A DNA stretch of 64,000 nt from Ascidiaceihabitans donghaensis (GCF_900302465.1 NZ_OMOR01000001.1:1240001-1304000), one strand, 5' to 3'. Numbered from the stretch's first letter, positions 36,264 to 46,434 are shown. Notes: a model not told the origin generated them from the letters alone. A program made the numbers and translations.

Positions 36264-37652
36264 GTGAAATACATCTCGACCCGGGGCAAAGCCCCCGCGC
36301 TTAGCTTTGAAGATGCCATGTTGTCGGGCCTTGCCCGCGATGGCGGGCTGTATGTGCCCGAAGTGATCCCGACGTTGGATCACGCCACAATCGCCGCAAT
36401 GGAAGGGCAAAGCTACGAAGAGATCGCCTTTACGGTGATGCGGCCGTTTGTGGGTGACACGTTCAGCGATGATGATTTCAAGGCGATCATTGCCAAAGCT
36501 TATGCAGGGTTCGGCCACGACGCCCGTGCGCCTTTGGTGCAATTGGATCAAGGGCATTTCTTGCTAGAGCTGTTTCATGGCCCGACGCTTGCTTTCAAAG
36601 ACTTTGCAATGCAGCTTATCGGCCAATTGTTCCAAACGGCCCTGTCGCGGCGGAACGAACGTGTGACAATTGTGGGGGCCACGTCCGGGGACACAGGGTC
36701 CGCCGCCATTGAGGCCTTTCGGGGTTTGGACAATGTTGATGTCTTTATTCTGTACCCTCATGGCCGGATTTCCGAGGTGCAGCGCCGTCAAATGACGACA
36801 CCCACAGAGGACAATGTGCATGCTTTGGCCATGGACGGGGATTTTGACGCGTGTCAGGCGCGCCTTAAAGATATGTTCAATGACTTCGATTTCCGCGATG
36901 GCGTGCGTCTTGCCGGGGTCAATTCGATCAATTGGGCGCGGGTGCTTGCGCAGGTGGTGTACTATTTCAGTTCTGCCGTTAGCCTTGGCGCCCCTCACCG
37001 CAAAATCAGCTTTACCGTGCCAACAGGCAATTTTGGCGACATTTTCGCAGGCTACATCGCCAAACAGATGGGCTTGCCGATTGACCGTCTGGTTGTGGCC
37101 ACCAATCAAAACGACATTCTGGACCGTTGTCTGAAAGGCAAAGGCTACCATAAGGGGGACACCGTGCCCTCGATCAGCCCGTCTATGGATATTCAGGTCA
37201 GCTCCAACTTTGAACGGGCATTGTTTGACGCCTATGATCGGGACGGTGCCGCGGTTGCACAGTTGATGGATGAACTGAAAGCTGGTGGTTTTGACGTCAG
37301 CCAAGGCGCAATGCAGGTTTTGCAAAGCCACTACGATTCTGGACGCGCATCGGAAGAGGACACCCGTGCGACAATTAAGGCGGCCTTGGCATCTACAGGG
37401 GAATTGTTGTGCCCCCATTCGGCGATTGGTGTGAAAGTAGCTGAAGAACAGCGCGTTACAGGTACACCGATGATTACCTTGGCCACAGCGCATCCTGCGA
37501 AATTCCCAGCAGCGGTCGAAGCGGCATCTGATGTACATCCCCCTCTTCCCCCACGCATGGATGACCTTTATGACAGGTCGGAACGCGTCACGCGGGTACC
37601 CGACAACCTTGACGCATTGATGGATCATATTCGAAAGAACATCCGCTCATGA
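36264..37652 (+). CDS. thrC: Threonine synthase
   Basis: 462 residues, fold-type II PLP enzyme that converts O-phosphohomoserine to threonine. The N-terminal MKYISTRGKAP, the PLP lysine in LAFKDFAMQ and the phosphate loop GATSGDTGSAAI are typical. The start codon is GTG. The stop overlaps the ATG of the M16 peptidase gene by 4 bases (ATGA). The surf1-thrC-M16-GNAT order is common in Rhodobacterales. Confidence 0.96.
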   Translation: MKYISTRGKAPALSFEDAMLSGLARDGGLYVPEVIPTLDHATIAAMEGQSYEEIAFTVMRPFVGDTFSDDDFKAIIAKAYAGFGHDARAPLVQLDQGHFLLELFHGPTLAFKDFAMQLIGQLFQTALSRRNERVTIVGATSGDTGSAAIEAFRGLDNVDVFILYPHGRISEVQRRQMTTPTEDNVHALAMDGDFDACQARLKDMFNDFDFRDGVRLAGVNSINWARVLAQVVYYFSSAVSLGAPHRKISFTVPTGNFGDIFAGYIAKQMGLPIDRLVVATNQNDILDRCLKGKGYHKGDTVPSISPSMDIQVSSNFERALFDAYDRDGAAVAQLMDELKAGGFDVSQGAMQVLQSHYDSGRASEEDTRATIKAALASTGELLCPHSAIGVKVAEEQRVTGTPMITLATAHPAKFPAAVEAASDVHPPLPPRMDDLYDRSERVTRVPDNLDALMDHIRKNIRS

Positions 37653-38911
37653 GCTTGCAAACGCACCGCCTGTCCAATGGCTTTCGCATCGTTACAGAAC
37701 ACATGCCGGGTCTGGCTTCGACAACTGTGGGGATCTGGGTGGGCGCAGGCGCACGCCATGAGATGCCACAGCAAAACGGGATCGCGCATTTTCTGGAACA
37801 CATGGCTTTTAAGGGCACAGAGCGCCGGTCGGCGTTGCAGATCGCAGAAGCCATCGAAGATGTAGGCGGCTATATCAACGCCTACACCAGCCGCGAGGTC
37901 ACGGCCTACTACGCTCGCGTTTTGGAAAACGACGTGCCTTTGGCGCTGGATGTTTTGGCGGATATTTTGCTGAACCCTGTGTTTGAAGACAGCGAGATTG
38001 AGGTCGAACGCGGCGTGATCTTGCAAGAGATCGGTCAGGCATTGGATACGCCGGATGATGTGATCTTTGATTGGCTTCAGGAAGAAGCTTTTCCGGATCA
38101 ACCGATGGGCCGCACGATATTAGGACCATCGGAACGCGTGTCATCATTCACACAGCAGGATCTGTCGGATTTTGTTGGATCGCACTACGGTCCGGAACAG
38201 ATGATTTTGTCGGCTGCAGGTGCTGTTGATCATGATGCGTTGGTCAAATTGGCCGAAAGTCTCTTTGGGCGCCTCAAACCAACACCCAAGTTTGATGTGG
38301 CCCCTGCCAAATTCATCGGGGGCGAAACGCGTCAGATCAAACCTTTGGAACAGGCGCATTTTGCGCTTGGGTTTGAAAGCCCGGGCTACCGCGCTGATGA
38401 TATTTACGTGGCGCAAATCTATGCCAGTGCATTGGGTGGGGGCATGTCGTCGCGGTTGTTTCAAGAAATCCGTGAAAAGCGCGGCTTGTGTTATACGATC
38501 TTTGCGCAGGCCGGGGCCTATGCCGACACAGGCATGATGACGGTCTATGCTGGTACATCGGGCGATGAGGTGGCGGATTTGGCGTCGATCACAATCGACG
38601 AAATGAAGCGCGCCGCCGAAGACATGTCACCCGCAGAGGTGGCGCGGGCGCGGGCGCAAATGAAAGCCGGTTTGTTGATGGGGCTGGAAAGTTCCTCTAA
38701 CCGGGCAGAACGTCTCGCGCGTCTTGTCCAAATCTGGGATCGTGTCCCGCCCTTGGAGGAAACCGTGTCGATGATTGATGCTGTGACCACGGGGGACGTG
38801 CGGGCATTTGCTGAAGCAATGGCCGCAACCGCAACACCGGCGTTGGCCCTGTATGGGCCGGTCGAGGCGGCACCGACATTAAGCCGTCTACAGGAGCAAC
38901 GGGCCGCCTGA
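37649..38911 (+). CDS. M16 family zinc peptidase (mitochondrial processing peptidase-like)
   Basis: 420 residues with the inverted zinc motif HFLEH (in IAHFLEHMAFKGT), the distal Glu in EVERGVILQEI, and the M16_C domain after ~170. Similar to the bacterial relatives of mitochondrial processing peptidase beta. Substrates are unknown. Translational coupling is tight: ATGA with thrC upstream and TGATG with the acetyltransferase downstream. Confidence 0.93.
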   Translation: MSLQTHRLSNGFRIVTEHMPGLASTTVGIWVGAGARHEMPQQNGIAHFLEHMAFKGTERRSALQIAEAIEDVGGYINAYTSREVTAYYARVLENDVPLALDVLADILLNPVFEDSEIEVERGVILQEIGQALDTPDDVIFDWLQEEAFPDQPMGRTILGPSERVSSFTQQDLSDFVGSHYGPEQMILSAAGAVDHDALVKLAESLFGRLKPTPKFDVAPAKFIGGETRQIKPLEQAHFALGFESPGYRADDIYVAQIYASALGGGMSSRLFQEIREKRGLCYTIFAQAGAYADTGMMTVYAGTSGDEVADLASITIDEMKRAAEDMSPAEVARARAQMKAGLLMGLESSSNRAERLARLVQIWDRVPPLEETVSMIDAVTTGDVRAFAEAMAATATPALALYGPVEAAPTLSRLQEQRAA

Positions 38912-39495
38912 TGCTATTGGCCAAGCGCAAATTGCGGATTGAAACGGAGCGTATGACATTGCGCCCTCCGGTTCATTCCGACTTCCGCGCATGGAGTGCG
39001 TTGCGACAGCAAAGCCATGGTTTTCTAAGCCCATGGGAACCGAGCTGGGCGAAGGATCACCTGACGCGCAAAGCGTTTACCAACCGTGTCTATTGGGCGC
39101 AAAGATCAGTGTCGGGAGGCACAGCGATGCCGCTGTTCCTGATCCGGCGCGAAGACGACCGGTTGCTGGGGGCCATCACCTTAGACAACATTCGCCGTGG
39201 TCCGTCGCAATCGGGCACCTTGGGGTATTGGACGGGGCAGGGCTATGCCCGCAACGGTTACATGCGCGAGGCCATTCTGGCCGTGGTGCATCACGCGTTT
39301 GCCCGATTGGACCTAAGCCGGATTGAAGCGGCCTGTTTGCCCGAGAATGCCGCGTCTCGCGGGTTGTTGGAAAAATGTTCATTCAAGTACGAGGGCGTGG
39401 CCCAGTCCTATTTGCAAATTGACGGACGTTGGCGCACCCATGTCTTGTATGCGGCCTTGCGCAGTGACCGACGCGGAAAAACTGATGTGGGGTAG
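38911..39495 (+). CDS. GNAT acetyltransferase (RimJ-like)
   Basis: 194 residues with the RimJ/RimL layout: IETERMTLRPPVHSDF at the start, the acetyl-CoA loop region GYWTGQGYARNGYMREA, then RIEAACLPENAASRGLLEKCSF. Relatives acetylate protein N-termini or amines; the target here is unknown. It shares one base with the upstream stop. Confidence 0.9.
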   Translation: MLLAKRKLRIETERMTLRPPVHSDFRAWSALRQQSHGFLSPWEPSWAKDHLTRKAFTNRVYWAQRSVSGGTAMPLFLIRREDDRLLGAITLDNIRRGPSQSGTLGYWTGQGYARNGYMREAILAVVHHAFARLDLSRIEAACLPENAASRGLLEKCSFKYEGVAQSYLQIDGRWRTHVLYAALRSDRRGKTDVG

Positions 39496-39498
39496 AGT

Positions 39499-40911
39499 AT
39501 GCTGAATGCGTTAACTGAAGACCATTGGGCAGAATTACAAAACCTGTTGCCTTCCGACAGATTTAAACCCGCAGATGCGCGGTATCTGGAGGAGCCGCGG
39601 GGGCGGTATCACCTGTCCAGCGGGCTTGTGGCGCAACCTAGAAATACCAATGAAGTCAGTGCTTTGGTCGCGTTTTGCAATGCGCAAAAAATCGGGATCG
39701 TACCGTATGGCGGCGGCACAGGTCTGGTCGGTGGCCAAGTGATGGTGAAGGGTCCTGCGCCATTGATTTTGTCGCTGGAAAAGATGAATGCCGTGCGCGC
39801 GGTCTACCCCGAAGAAAACGTATTGGTTGCAGAAGCCGGTGTGATTTTGGCCGACGTTCAAGCGGCAGCGCAGGAGGTGAACCGCTTGTTCCCGCTGTCA
39901 TTGGCGGCTGAAGGCACCGCCCGCATCGGCGGTAACCTCGCCACCAATGCTGGCGGAACGGGGGTGTTAAGATATGGCAACACCAGGGACCTGTGCCTTG
40001 GGGTCGAAGCCGTTTTGCCAAACGGCGAAATTCTGAATGGGCTGTCACGCCTGCGCAAAAACAACACAGGCTATGACGTGCGGCACTTGCTGATCGGATC
40101 GGAAGGAACCCTTGGGATCATCACTGCGGCAGCCCTGAAGCTATCGCCGCGTCCGGCCCGAACGGGCACAGCTATGTTGGTCGTGGACAATCCCAAAGCT
40201 GCGTTGTCGTTGTTGGCGCTGGCCCGTGACCAGATTGGGGAATCTGTTTCTGCGTTTGAGCTGATCCATAAGCAAGGCATTGATTTTTTGGAAGAAACTT
40301 TGCCTGATGTGCGTCGGCCATTCACGGTCGCCCCACAATGGTCCGTTTTGATCGAAGTGGGCCTGCCCAAAGCCATGAACCCGGCAGATGCCTTGGAAAC
40401 ACTGTTCGAGACAGCGTTGGAACGTGGTTTGGTCAGCGACGGCATTATCGCACAATCACAGGCACAATCTGATGCGTTCTGGTCGGTGCGAGAGCATATT
40501 CCAGAAGCCAACAGACGCATAGGGTCTGTGTCGTCCCATGACATTTCGGTGCCTTTGGGTGCCCTTGCAGAGTTCATCGACACAGCAGGACACCGCATCG
40601 ATAAACTCGGAGAGTTTCGCATCAATTGCTTTGGGCATGTGGGGGACGGCAATCTGCACTACAATGTGTTTCCGATGCCCGGCCGCAGCCGCGCCGACCA
40701 CATGAACGAACGTGACGAAATTAAACGTGTGGTGCATGATCTGGTGCATGAACTTGGCGGTTCTGTCAGCGCAGAACACGGAGTGGGCCGCTTGAAAGTC
40801 GACGATCTGGAACGCTACGGCGATCCGGCCAAATTGGCCGCGATGCGGGCCATCAAAACCGCAATTGATCCTTTTGGTATCATGAACCCCGGTGCTGTTT
40901 TACGCACCTGA
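39499..40911 (+). CDS. GlcD-type FAD-linked 2-hydroxyacid dehydrogenase
   Basis: 470 residues. FAD_binding_4 (PCMH) domain with PYGGGTGLVGG, AEGTARIGGNLATNAGGTG and SEGTLGIITAA, then the FAD-oxidase C domain with NCFGHVGDGNLHYN and AEHGVGRLK. The family covers D-lactate, D-2-hydroxyglutarate and glycolate oxidation; a GlcD-like or D-2-hydroxyglutarate dehydrogenase is likely. No glcE/glcF follows, so a stand-alone enzyme is favoured. It starts 4 bases after the GNAT stop. Confidence 0.9.
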   Translation: MLNALTEDHWAELQNLLPSDRFKPADARYLEEPRGRYHLSSGLVAQPRNTNEVSALVAFCNAQKIGIVPYGGGTGLVGGQVMVKGPAPLILSLEKMNAVRAVYPEENVLVAEAGVILADVQAAAQEVNRLFPLSLAAEGTARIGGNLATNAGGTGVLRYGNTRDLCLGVEAVLPNGEILNGLSRLRKNNTGYDVRHLLIGSEGTLGIITAAALKLSPRPARTGTAMLVVDNPKAALSLLALARDQIGESVSAFELIHKQGIDFLEETLPDVRRPFTVAPQWSVLIEVGLPKAMNPADALETLFETALERGLVSDGIIAQSQAQSDAFWSVREHIPEANRRIGSVSSHDISVPLGALAEFIDTAGHRIDKLGEFRINCFGHVGDGNLHYNVFPMPGRSRADHMNERDEIKRVVHDLVHELGGSVSAEHGVGRLKVDDLERYGDPAKLAAMRAIKTAIDPFGIMNPGAVLRT

Positions 40912-40926
40912 ATGTGGGTCCTGACC

Positions 40927-41457
40927 CTAAGCGCCGTCAAACTCGCATAACACGGATACATCCATTCCCATGGCTTCCAGTTTTTTACGGCCACCCAGTT
41001 CGGGCAGGTCAATCACAAAGGCACAAGACAGAATGTCTGCACCCAATTGTTCCAAAAGCTGAATACCTGCCGCCGCGGTGCCGCCGGTTGCCAGAAGATC
41101 GTCGACAACCAGAATTTTTTCGCCCGGTTGCACGGCGTCGTCGTGAATTTCCATCACCGCTTCACCGTATTCCAAAGTATAAGCCTGCGAGATAACTTTG
41201 CCGGGCAATTTGCCGGCTTTGCGGATCGGCACAAAGCCCACACTCAGCTGATGCGCGATTGCTCCGCCCAAGATAAACCCGCGTGCTTCCAGCCCAACCA
41301 CTTTGTCAATCTGCTGGCCCACATAAGGGTGCAACAGTTGGTCAATCGCCAAACGAAATCCGCGTGGATCGGCGAACAAAGTTGTTACATCCCGAAACAT
41401 GATCCCTTCGTGGGGAAAGTCGGGGATGGTGCGGATGTAATCCTGAACAGTTTTCAT
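40927..41457 (-). CDS. apt: Adenine phosphoribosyltransferase
   Basis: 176 residues that turn adenine and PRPP into AMP. N-terminal [18 protein letters not shown], adenine-site [11 protein letters not shown] and the PRPP loop [12 protein letters not shown] are all typical. The ATG at 41457 overlaps the lysE stop (ATGA); the open frame upstream of it lies inside lysE and is not coding. It is the last gene of mtnP-lysE-apt, where it can reuse the adenine released by MtnP. Confidence 0.96.
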   Translation of the reverse strand: MKTVQDYIRTIPDFPHEGIMFRDVTTLFADPRGFRLAIDQLLHPYVGQQIDKVVGLEARGFILGGAIAHQLSVGFVPIRKAGKLPGKVISQAYTLEYGEAVMEIHDDAVQPGEKILVVDDLLATGGTAAAGIQLLEQLGADILSCAFVIDLPELGGRKKLEAMGMDVSVLCEFDGA

Positions 41458-42077
41458 GCAGCTCTCCTGAGCGTGGCGGTAAGAAGGCCCATCGCGACCA
41501 ATGTCGCCCCGCCTGCGCGTGTAAGCCAAGTGATGATATGTGGTTGCCCAACCATATGCCGCATTTTGTCGGCCAGAAGCGCATAGGCCAAGGCGTTGGC
41601 GGCTGCAAGACCCACAAAGGTTGCCACCAATATGGCAAACTGCGGCAACAAAGGCGCCTCGGGCGTGACGAATTGCGGAACGAACGCGATGAAAAATGCG
41701 ATGGACTTGGGGTTGAGCGCAGTGACCGCCGCTGTGTGACCAAAGACGCTTTTGGCCGTGACCTCGGCCTGCGGAACACCCAAACCGGCGGATGGTGCAG
41801 AGCGCATCAGCTTTATCCCAAGCCAGATCAGATAGGCGGCGCCGGCCCATTTCAACACAGTAAACGCTGTGGCTGAAGCCAATACCAAGGCCCCAAGTCC
41901 AGCCAGTGAAGCGCACATTGCGATCAGATCACCAAGGGCCACCCCGGCGGCGGACGCAACTGCAACCGAGCGTCCTTTGCTTAACGCATAGCTGAGCACC
42001 AAAAGCACAGTGGGGCCCGGGATCAAAAGCAGTGCCATGGACGCCGCACAAAAGGTCAACCAAAGTTCAAATGTCAT
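41454..42077 (-). CDS. LysE/RhtB family exporter
   Basis: 207 residues with five to six membrane helices and the family start [19 protein letters not shown] with an [14 protein letters not shown] repeat helix. LysE/RhtB proteins export amino acids or related metabolites. It overlaps both neighbours by four bases (mtnP stop, apt start), so the three genes are one coupled unit. That suggests a link to MTA/methionine salvage products, which is inference. Confidence 0.9.
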   Translation of the reverse strand: MTFELWLTFCAASMALLLIPGPTVLLVLSYALSKGRSVAVASAAGVALGDLIAMCASLAGLGALVLASATAFTVLKWAGAAYLIWLGIKLMRSAPSAGLGVPQAEVTAKSVFGHTAAVTALNPKSIAFFIAFVPQFVTPEAPLLPQFAILVATFVGLAAANALAYALLADKMRHMVGQPHIITWLTRAGGATLVAMGLLTATLRRAA

Positions 42078-42946
42078 AAAACCCGTCCTGCCACAGCATC
42101 CAGTTTGGCCATCAGCGCAGGATCACGTGCATCGGGCCCCGTCAGGATGGCATATTCCAACGCCTTGTCGCAGCCATGCGGGCAATCTTCGCGGGTGGCC
42201 CCCAACAAATCGGGCAACCGTTTCACCATATCGCGGCCTTTGTCGGCGTTGCCCATCAAAGTCTGGATGATCTGGGTCACATCAACTTCGCCGTGGTCCG
42301 GGTGCCAACTGTCGTAGTCTGTGATCATGGCAACGGACGCATAGCAAAGCTCTGCTTCGCGGGCCAGCTTTGCCTCTGGCATATTGGTCATGCCGATGAC
42401 ATCCGCGCCCCAGCTTTCCCGGTACATTTTGCTTTCTGCAAGCGTCGAGAACTGTGGCCCTTCCATCGCCAGATAGGTGCCACCGTCGTGTACTGTAATA
42501 CCTGCATCGATAGCGGCTGCAAGGCAGGCGGCCGACAGGCGGGGGCAGGTGGGGTGCGCCACACTGACATGGGCCACGCATCCGGTTCCGAAAAAGGATT
42601 TTTCCCGTGCGAAAGTACGATCAATGAATTGATCCACAATAACAAAATCACCGGGGGCCATCTGTTCACGAAAGCTGCCGCAGGCGGAGACTGAAATTAC
42701 ATCTGTAACGCCGATCCGCTTCAGTACATCGATGTTGGCGCGGTAGGGCACGGTTGTCGGACTGTGTATGTGCCCGCGCCCGTGACGGGGTAAAAATGCC
42801 ATATCGACGCCATTCAACACACCCGTCAGAATTTGATCGGAAGGTGCACCCCATGGGGTGTCCACAGCAGTCCATTCGGCATTTTCCAATCCGTCAATGT
42901 CATAGATACCCGAGCCGCCGATCACAGCGATTTTGGTTTTTGTCAT
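42074..42946 (-). CDS. mtnP: S-methyl-5'-thioadenosine phosphorylase
   Basis: 290 residues of the PNP/MTAP family. Visible marks: IGGSGIYDIDGL at the start, the phosphate site RHGRGHIHSP, SVSACGSF, MTNMPEA and the adenine-selective TDYDSWH. It splits methylthioadenosine into adenine and methylthioribose-1-phosphate. AGGAG stands 7 bases before the ATG. First gene of the coupled mtnP-lysE-apt unit. Confidence 0.96.
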   Translation of the reverse strand: MTKTKIAVIGGSGIYDIDGLENAEWTAVDTPWGAPSDQILTGVLNGVDMAFLPRHGRGHIHSPTTVPYRANIDVLKRIGVTDVISVSACGSFREQMAPGDFVIVDQFIDRTFAREKSFFGTGCVAHVSVAHPTCPRLSAACLAAAIDAGITVHDGGTYLAMEGPQFSTLAESKMYRESWGADVIGMTNMPEAKLAREAELCYASVAMITDYDSWHPDHGEVDVTQIIQTLMGNADKGRDMVKRLPDLLGATREDCPHGCDKALEYAILTGPDARDPALMAKLDAVAGRVL

Positions 42947-43009
42947 GGGGTGTCTCCTGAAGCCTGATTTGGCACGAGTGTATGGATTGAAACCGGATTG
43001 AAAAGCGGA

Positions 43010-44506
43010 TTAATCGCGCCGGATCAACCCTGTGATGGCTGCGGCGCCCAAGGCGGACACGATCCACCCTGCAACGGCCAAAACCCACCGTAACCAGTAA
43101 AGTTGTTGGCCCCACCATCCGCGGTTTGTCGAAGGGGCCCATGCGTCTGTTTGGCCGAAGTTGATAATTGGCATGACCACATCGAAACCATAAGCATAAC
43201 GGTTGAATGTTTCCCAATCCTGCCCGGCCGCTTCCTTGGCAGACCAACTGTCAGCGGGGTTCTGGGCGTCTAAATGCGCAGCCCACCCTTGTGAATTTAG
43301 GATCACAGGCGAATTGGGCGTCATACTGCCTTCATCCCATGCGAAGTGGGCAGGGATGATTGCGGCCAGGATTAAAAAGGCCAGCGCCCAAAGGCTTTTG
43401 AAGGGGCGATGACCGTACCCGATCAAATGTTTCAAGGCTTTGTCAGCAAACACATAGTGCAAGGGGGCCCAGACCCCCATTTTGCGACGTTCATCTTTGC
43501 GCAGCAGTTCTTCGCGTTTTTCCAGAACCTTGCGGGCGGTGGTGTCATGCCCCATGTCGTGCAGCACCTTGGCCAATTGTGTGTAGGGCTGCGGGCGGAA
43601 AGTGCCTTTGTGTTTGCTGCCTTTGGCCAACCACGCCAGAAATTCGTCTGCGCCGGTTTTTGACGCGCTGATGCGATCATAGACCATACCGTCAATTTTC
43701 AAGTCACCCTGACCGGGCCAGTTTTCGAAATCTGTCGAGATGCTTTGAAACTTGGCAGATAGAAACTGGATCGCGCCACCTGTGACCGTGACGTTCTTCC
43801 AGATCATCATATCATGCACCGTCAGGCTTTGTCCCTGCAATGCAGTGCCTTCCTCGGACCCAAAGGTGCTGTCACGGAAGTTGATCTGGCCGCCGATGAC
43901 GCCGCTCATCAGATACAGTGTTGCATTGGCCTGCAGGCCATGCAGGATCATGTGCCCCTCTACGTGGATGTTTTGCCCATTGATTGCGTTTTTGGATGTG
44001 ACGTTCAGGACGGCTTTGCGCAAAGACAGTTGCCCACCGACCGTAGCACCGTTCAGTTCAATGCTGCGGGTGTGGAGGGTGCTTCGCATCAGTACGCTTC
44101 CGGTGATCTCCATCCCCTGCGCTTCAAGGCCGCTCAAGTGTGACCCGTCAAAATTGATCAGTTCCGACCGCAGCCCTACAGCTTTGATTTTTTGTTCAAA
44201 AACAGAGTTTTGGATGTCAATCGCACCTGGCGCTTTGCAATAGTTCAGATCCAGTTCGCCAGTGATCACAGCGCCTTTCAGAACCACGCCTGCCTCATGA
44301 AAGGCGCAAGCTTCGCACCCGCCAATAATCAAGAACCTCAGGACTTCTGCCCGGATTTCCCGTGCGTGCTGCGGTATGTCTGTGTCTGGTAAGCCGCCGC
44401 CGTCCAAGGCACATTCGGATCCGGTTTCGCAGGCTTGCAAAAGCGCTTGTTCAGCGGGGGTTAACCCAAGGTCTTCTAGCGCGGAAAGGGTTCGAATATG
44501 CGCCAT
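43010..44506 (-). CDS. Beta-helix-like repeat protein with C-terminal membrane helices
   Basis: 498 residues, no named function. Residues ~75-270 show imperfect repeats of about 20 residues of the type G-x-V-x-L-x-G-A with alternating hydrophobic positions (LKGAVITGELDLNYCK, GSVLMRSTLHTRSIEL, GGQLSLRKAVL, GGQINFRDSTF), which suggests a right-handed beta-helix related to pentapeptide-repeat proteins. A helical region (~300-360) is followed by one membrane segment near 366-387, a soluble loop, and a last segment near 470-494. The beta-helix is therefore cytoplasmic and membrane-tethered. It lies upstream of mtnP on the same strand, with 63 bases between. Confidence 0.75.
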   Translation of the reverse strand: MAHIRTLSALEDLGLTPAEQALLQACETGSECALDGGGLPDTDIPQHAREIRAEVLRFLIIGGCEACAFHEAGVVLKGAVITGELDLNYCKAPGAIDIQNSVFEQKIKAVGLRSELINFDGSHLSGLEAQGMEITGSVLMRSTLHTRSIELNGATVGGQLSLRKAVLNVTSKNAINGQNIHVEGHMILHGLQANATLYLMSGVIGGQINFRDSTFGSEEGTALQGQSLTVHDMMIWKNVTVTGGAIQFLSAKFQSISTDFENWPGQGDLKIDGMVYDRISASKTGADEFLAWLAKGSKHKGTFRPQPYTQLAKVLHDMGHDTTARKVLEKREELLRKDERRKMGVWAPLHYVFADKALKHLIGYGHRPFKSLWALAFLILAAIIPAHFAWDEGSMTPNSPVILNSQGWAAHLDAQNPADSWSAKEAAGQDWETFNRYAYGFDVVMPIINFGQTDAWAPSTNRGWWGQQLYWLRWVLAVAGWIVSALGAAAITGLIRRD

Positions 44507-44695
44507 GGATGGCTCCTTGGAAGTGCTTTTCGCGATGCTATCAAAATCGGCCGGATTGGGAATACTCCACCGGTCTAAATGGGTTATTTACCTGCGCTTG
44601 GTATCGCTGCGCGGTGTGTGAGGGTTCACAAGGGCTGTAAAACCCGTTAGGGCCAGCAAAACAACGAAAAACCCCTTGCACTGACAGGATTAGGT

Positions 44696-46360
44696 ATGCG
44701 CGCGACTTTGGCTGCATTTACGAAGAACATGGACGTCACCGATTTGCGGTGGAACGCAGGGGAAGGGTTTACGCCCAGCCGACTGCGGATTGAGCTGCTG
44801 TCGGGGCTAACTGTGGCTTTGGCACTGGTTCCTGAAGCTGTGGCATTTGCTTTTGTCGCGGGTGTGCATCCGTTGGTGGGGCTTTATGCGGCCTTTTTGG
44901 TTGGGCTGATCACGGCATTATTTGGTGGCAGGCCAGGCATGATTTCAGGCGCGACCGGCGCCTTGGCTGTTGTTATGGTGGCTTTGGTCGCGCAACACGG
45001 TGTGGAATATCTGTTTGCCACTGTCGTTTTGATGGGGCTTTTGCAGATTTTTGCGGGGATAATGCAGTGGGGTAAGTTCATTCGGCTTGTGCCACATCCC
45101 GTGATGTTGGGGTTCGTCAATGGCTTGGCGATTGTGATCTTCCTAGCGCAATTGGGCCAGTTCAAAGTGCCCGGAACTATGGAAAACACCGGCCACGGTA
45201 TGGGCGGCGGCGAATGGTTGTCTGGCGGGCCTTTGTATCTGATGTTGGCTTTGGTTGTTTGCACCATGGCCATCATCTGGGTGATGCCACGTATAACAAA
45301 GCTAATACCCGCCCCGTTGGCCGGCATCGGCATTGTCGCGGCTATTGTTATTTTCACAGGCATGGATGTGCCGCGTGTTGGCGATCTGACACCGGACGGT
45401 ATTTCAGGTACGTTTCCGCCGTTTCATAATCCGTTTGGGGAAGGGTTGGGGCTGTATGGGACAGCTCTTGCGCCGTTCACGCTTGAGACGCTGTATATCA
45501 TTCTGCCTTATGCTGTGATCCTTGCGGCTATTGGACTGATTGAATCGCTTTTGACCCTGAATTTGGTCGGTGACATGACAAATTCGCGTGGCGGTGCATC
45601 GCAAGAATGTATTGCCCAAGGTGTTGCAAACACCGTAACGGGCTTTTTCGGCGGTATGGGGGGCTGTGCGATGATCGGCCAATCCATGATTAACGTGAAA
45701 TCAGGTGGTCGCACGCGTGTTGCGGGCATTGCGGCAGCCGTATTCTTGTTGCTGTTCATTCTGGTTGGATCGTCTGTCATCGAACTTATCCCGCTGGCGG
45801 CCTTGGTCGGGGTGATGTTCATGGTGGTGATTGGCACCTTTGCGTGGAATTCTTTGACAATTTTGCGCAAAGTCCCTTTGACGGATGCATTCGTTATCCT
45901 TCTGGTGACTGTGGTCACTGTTTACAAAGACTTGGCTGTAGCCGTTGTTGTCGGTGTGATTGTGAGTGCTTTGGCCTACGCGTGGAACAATGCACGCCGC
46001 ATCCACGCCAAATCATACACCACGCCCGAAGGTGCAAAAGTGTACCAGATCCAGGGACCGTTGTTTTTTGGGTCGTCTGATGGATTTGTTGAAATGTTTG
46101 ACATTGCAGGTGACCCCAAAGAAATCATCGTGGATTTTGCAGACAGTCGCGTGGTGGACCAATCTGCCTTGCAAGCGATCGAAGCCGTTGCAGGAAAATA
46201 CGAGGCTGCCGGCAAACGCATTCAATTGCGCCACCTGAGCCGCGATTGCCATCAGTTGTTGACCAAAGCAGGGCATTTGATGATCGACAGTGATGATGAT
46301 CCTGACTACGAAATCGCCGTAAACTACCAAGTACGTACTGGTATTTTAGGCGGGCATTGA
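44696..46360 (+). CDS. SulP family anion transporter with STAS domain
   Basis: 554 residues: N-terminal SulP transmembrane domain (10-14 helices to ~420; GLTVALALVPEAVAFAFVAGV and GRPGMISGATGA typical) and a C-terminal STAS domain (~440-545) with VDFADSRVVDQSALQAIE. SulP proteins carry sulfate, bicarbonate or other anions by proton or sodium symport; the substrate is not predictable here. No carbonic anhydrase gene is adjacent. AGGATTAGG lies just before the ATG. A bidirectional hairpin follows. Confidence 0.92.
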   Translation: MRATLAAFTKNMDVTDLRWNAGEGFTPSRLRIELLSGLTVALALVPEAVAFAFVAGVHPLVGLYAAFLVGLITALFGGRPGMISGATGALAVVMVALVAQHGVEYLFATVVLMGLLQIFAGIMQWGKFIRLVPHPVMLGFVNGLAIVIFLAQLGQFKVPGTMENTGHGMGGGEWLSGGPLYLMLALVVCTMAIIWVMPRITKLIPAPLAGIGIVAAIVIFTGMDVPRVGDLTPDGISGTFPPFHNPFGEGLGLYGTALAPFTLETLYIILPYAVILAAIGLIESLLTLNLVGDMTNSRGGASQECIAQGVANTVTGFFGGMGGCAMIGQSMINVKSGGRTRVAGIAAAVFLLLFILVGSSVIELIPLAALVGVMFMVVIGTFAWNSLTILRKVPLTDAFVILLVTVVTVYKDLAVAVVVGVIVSALAYAWNNARRIHAKSYTTPEGAKVYQIQGPLFFGSSDGFVEMFDIAGDPKEIIVDFADSRVVDQSALQAIEAVAGKYEAAGKRIQLRHLSRDCHQLLTKAGHLMIDSDDDPDYEIAVNYQVRTGILGGH

Positions 46361-46434
46361 CGGCCGCGAAAAAGGCACAAGTGACATTTCGTTTGCGATG
46401 CTGAACCGCCCTTTATTTCAGGATGGAAAAGCAA

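Noticed and set aside
41458-41916. Upstream extension of the apt frame by ~150 codons
   Set aside because: The extension lies inside lysE in another frame; Apt begins at [15 protein letters not shown], and the ATGA overlap with lysE gives a normal start.
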